14,566 bases of DNA from an uncultured Fibrobacter sp. (lineage in GTDB: Bacteria > Fibrobacterota > Fibrobacteria > Fibrobacterales > Fibrobacteraceae): positions 1-14,566 of the forward strand of contig CAKUXP010000041.1 of the NCBI GenBank assembly GCA_934700345.1. Reading direction: 5' to 3'. Both the position numbers and the translations under genes were made by a program. Each line of letters starts with the position of its first letter. Position 1 is the stretch's first letter. Below are positions 14,481 to 14,566 of the stretch, piece after piece. A model generated the notes under the pieces. It searched no databases. It saw nothing but the letters and a program-made list of their open reading frames with translations, and had not been told where the DNA came from.

Positions 14481-14566
14481 ATGGAAAATATTAAGAATTT
14501 ATCCCTAAATAATATTGAAAAATTCGCAATGCGTTGCTATATTTTGCGAAAAAAAAAGCGAGGCGC
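14481..14566 (+). CDS. Start of a gene cut by the window edge
   Basis: An ATG at 14481 opens a frame that stays open to the edge (28 codons, beginning MENIKNLSLNNIEKFAMRCY). A GGGGGAG ribosome binding site precedes it at about 14468-14474, 13 bases after the stop of the 186-aa gene. It is AT-rich and lysine/asparagine-rich. Too little is visible to name it. Tight spacing suggests co-transcription with the 186-aa gene. Confidence 0.6.
   Translation, partial: MENIKNLSLNNIEKFAMRCYILRKKKRG

Overview
The window looks like a chromosomal segment from a Fibrobacter or close relative (FCB group). The main evidence is a very large secreted protein with a fibro-slime domain (core GDDDVWVFINNRLVVDIGG) and a second secreted protein in which GLUG repeats, Listeria/Bacteroides-type repeats, a poly-serine linker and a Por-type C-terminal sorting-like domain are joined. 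Poly-serine linkers and fibro-slime domains are typical of Fibrobacter surface and fibre-adhesion proteins. The taxonomic call is inference; no rRNA or other marker gene is present.

Layout, left to right. Positions 1-292 hold no convincing gene. 293-928 (+) is a glyoxalase II-like metallo-beta-lactamase (MBL) hydrolase. 1024-5142 (+) is the fibro-slime protein, ended by a rho-independent terminator at 5252-5283. 5484-6569 and 6569-7675 (+) are a lower-GC type II restriction-modification pair: a C5-cytosine methyltransferase and a PD-(D/E)XK endonuclease that resembles the SacI family, joined by a TGATG stop/start overlap. 7691-9541 (-) is an ABC-F ATPase, convergent with the R-M pair and separated from it by 15 bases that hold a palindrome. 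The 332-base divergent gap at 9542-9873 carries four tandem TTAGGGA-like heptamers (a G-quadruplex pattern) and a perfect 18-bp inverted repeat. Then follows a tightly packed, same-strand run: an 87-aa unknown protein (9874-10137), a stand-alone ComEC-type MBL hydrolase (10134-11168), the GLUG adhesin-like protein (11178-13859), a 186-aa unknown protein (13907-14467) and the start of another gene (14481 to the edge).

How the genes may work together. The two secreted proteins probably act at the cell surface. The R-M pair is a self-contained defence or selfish module. The 87-aa protein and ComEC-type MBL overlap by ATGA and form a compact two-gene unit of unknown function. It is the best candidate here for something undescribed, and a defence-like role is only a hypothesis. 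Several genes without a Shine-Dalgarno sequence have a TAnnTTTG-like -7 element ending 4 to 6 bases before the start codon, which suggests leaderless transcripts. Base composition alternates sharply: the R-M pair and the 9874 to about 12470 stretch are AT-richer, while the ABC-F gene and the last half of the adhesin gene are GC-rich. This points to a mosaic, partly acquired region.
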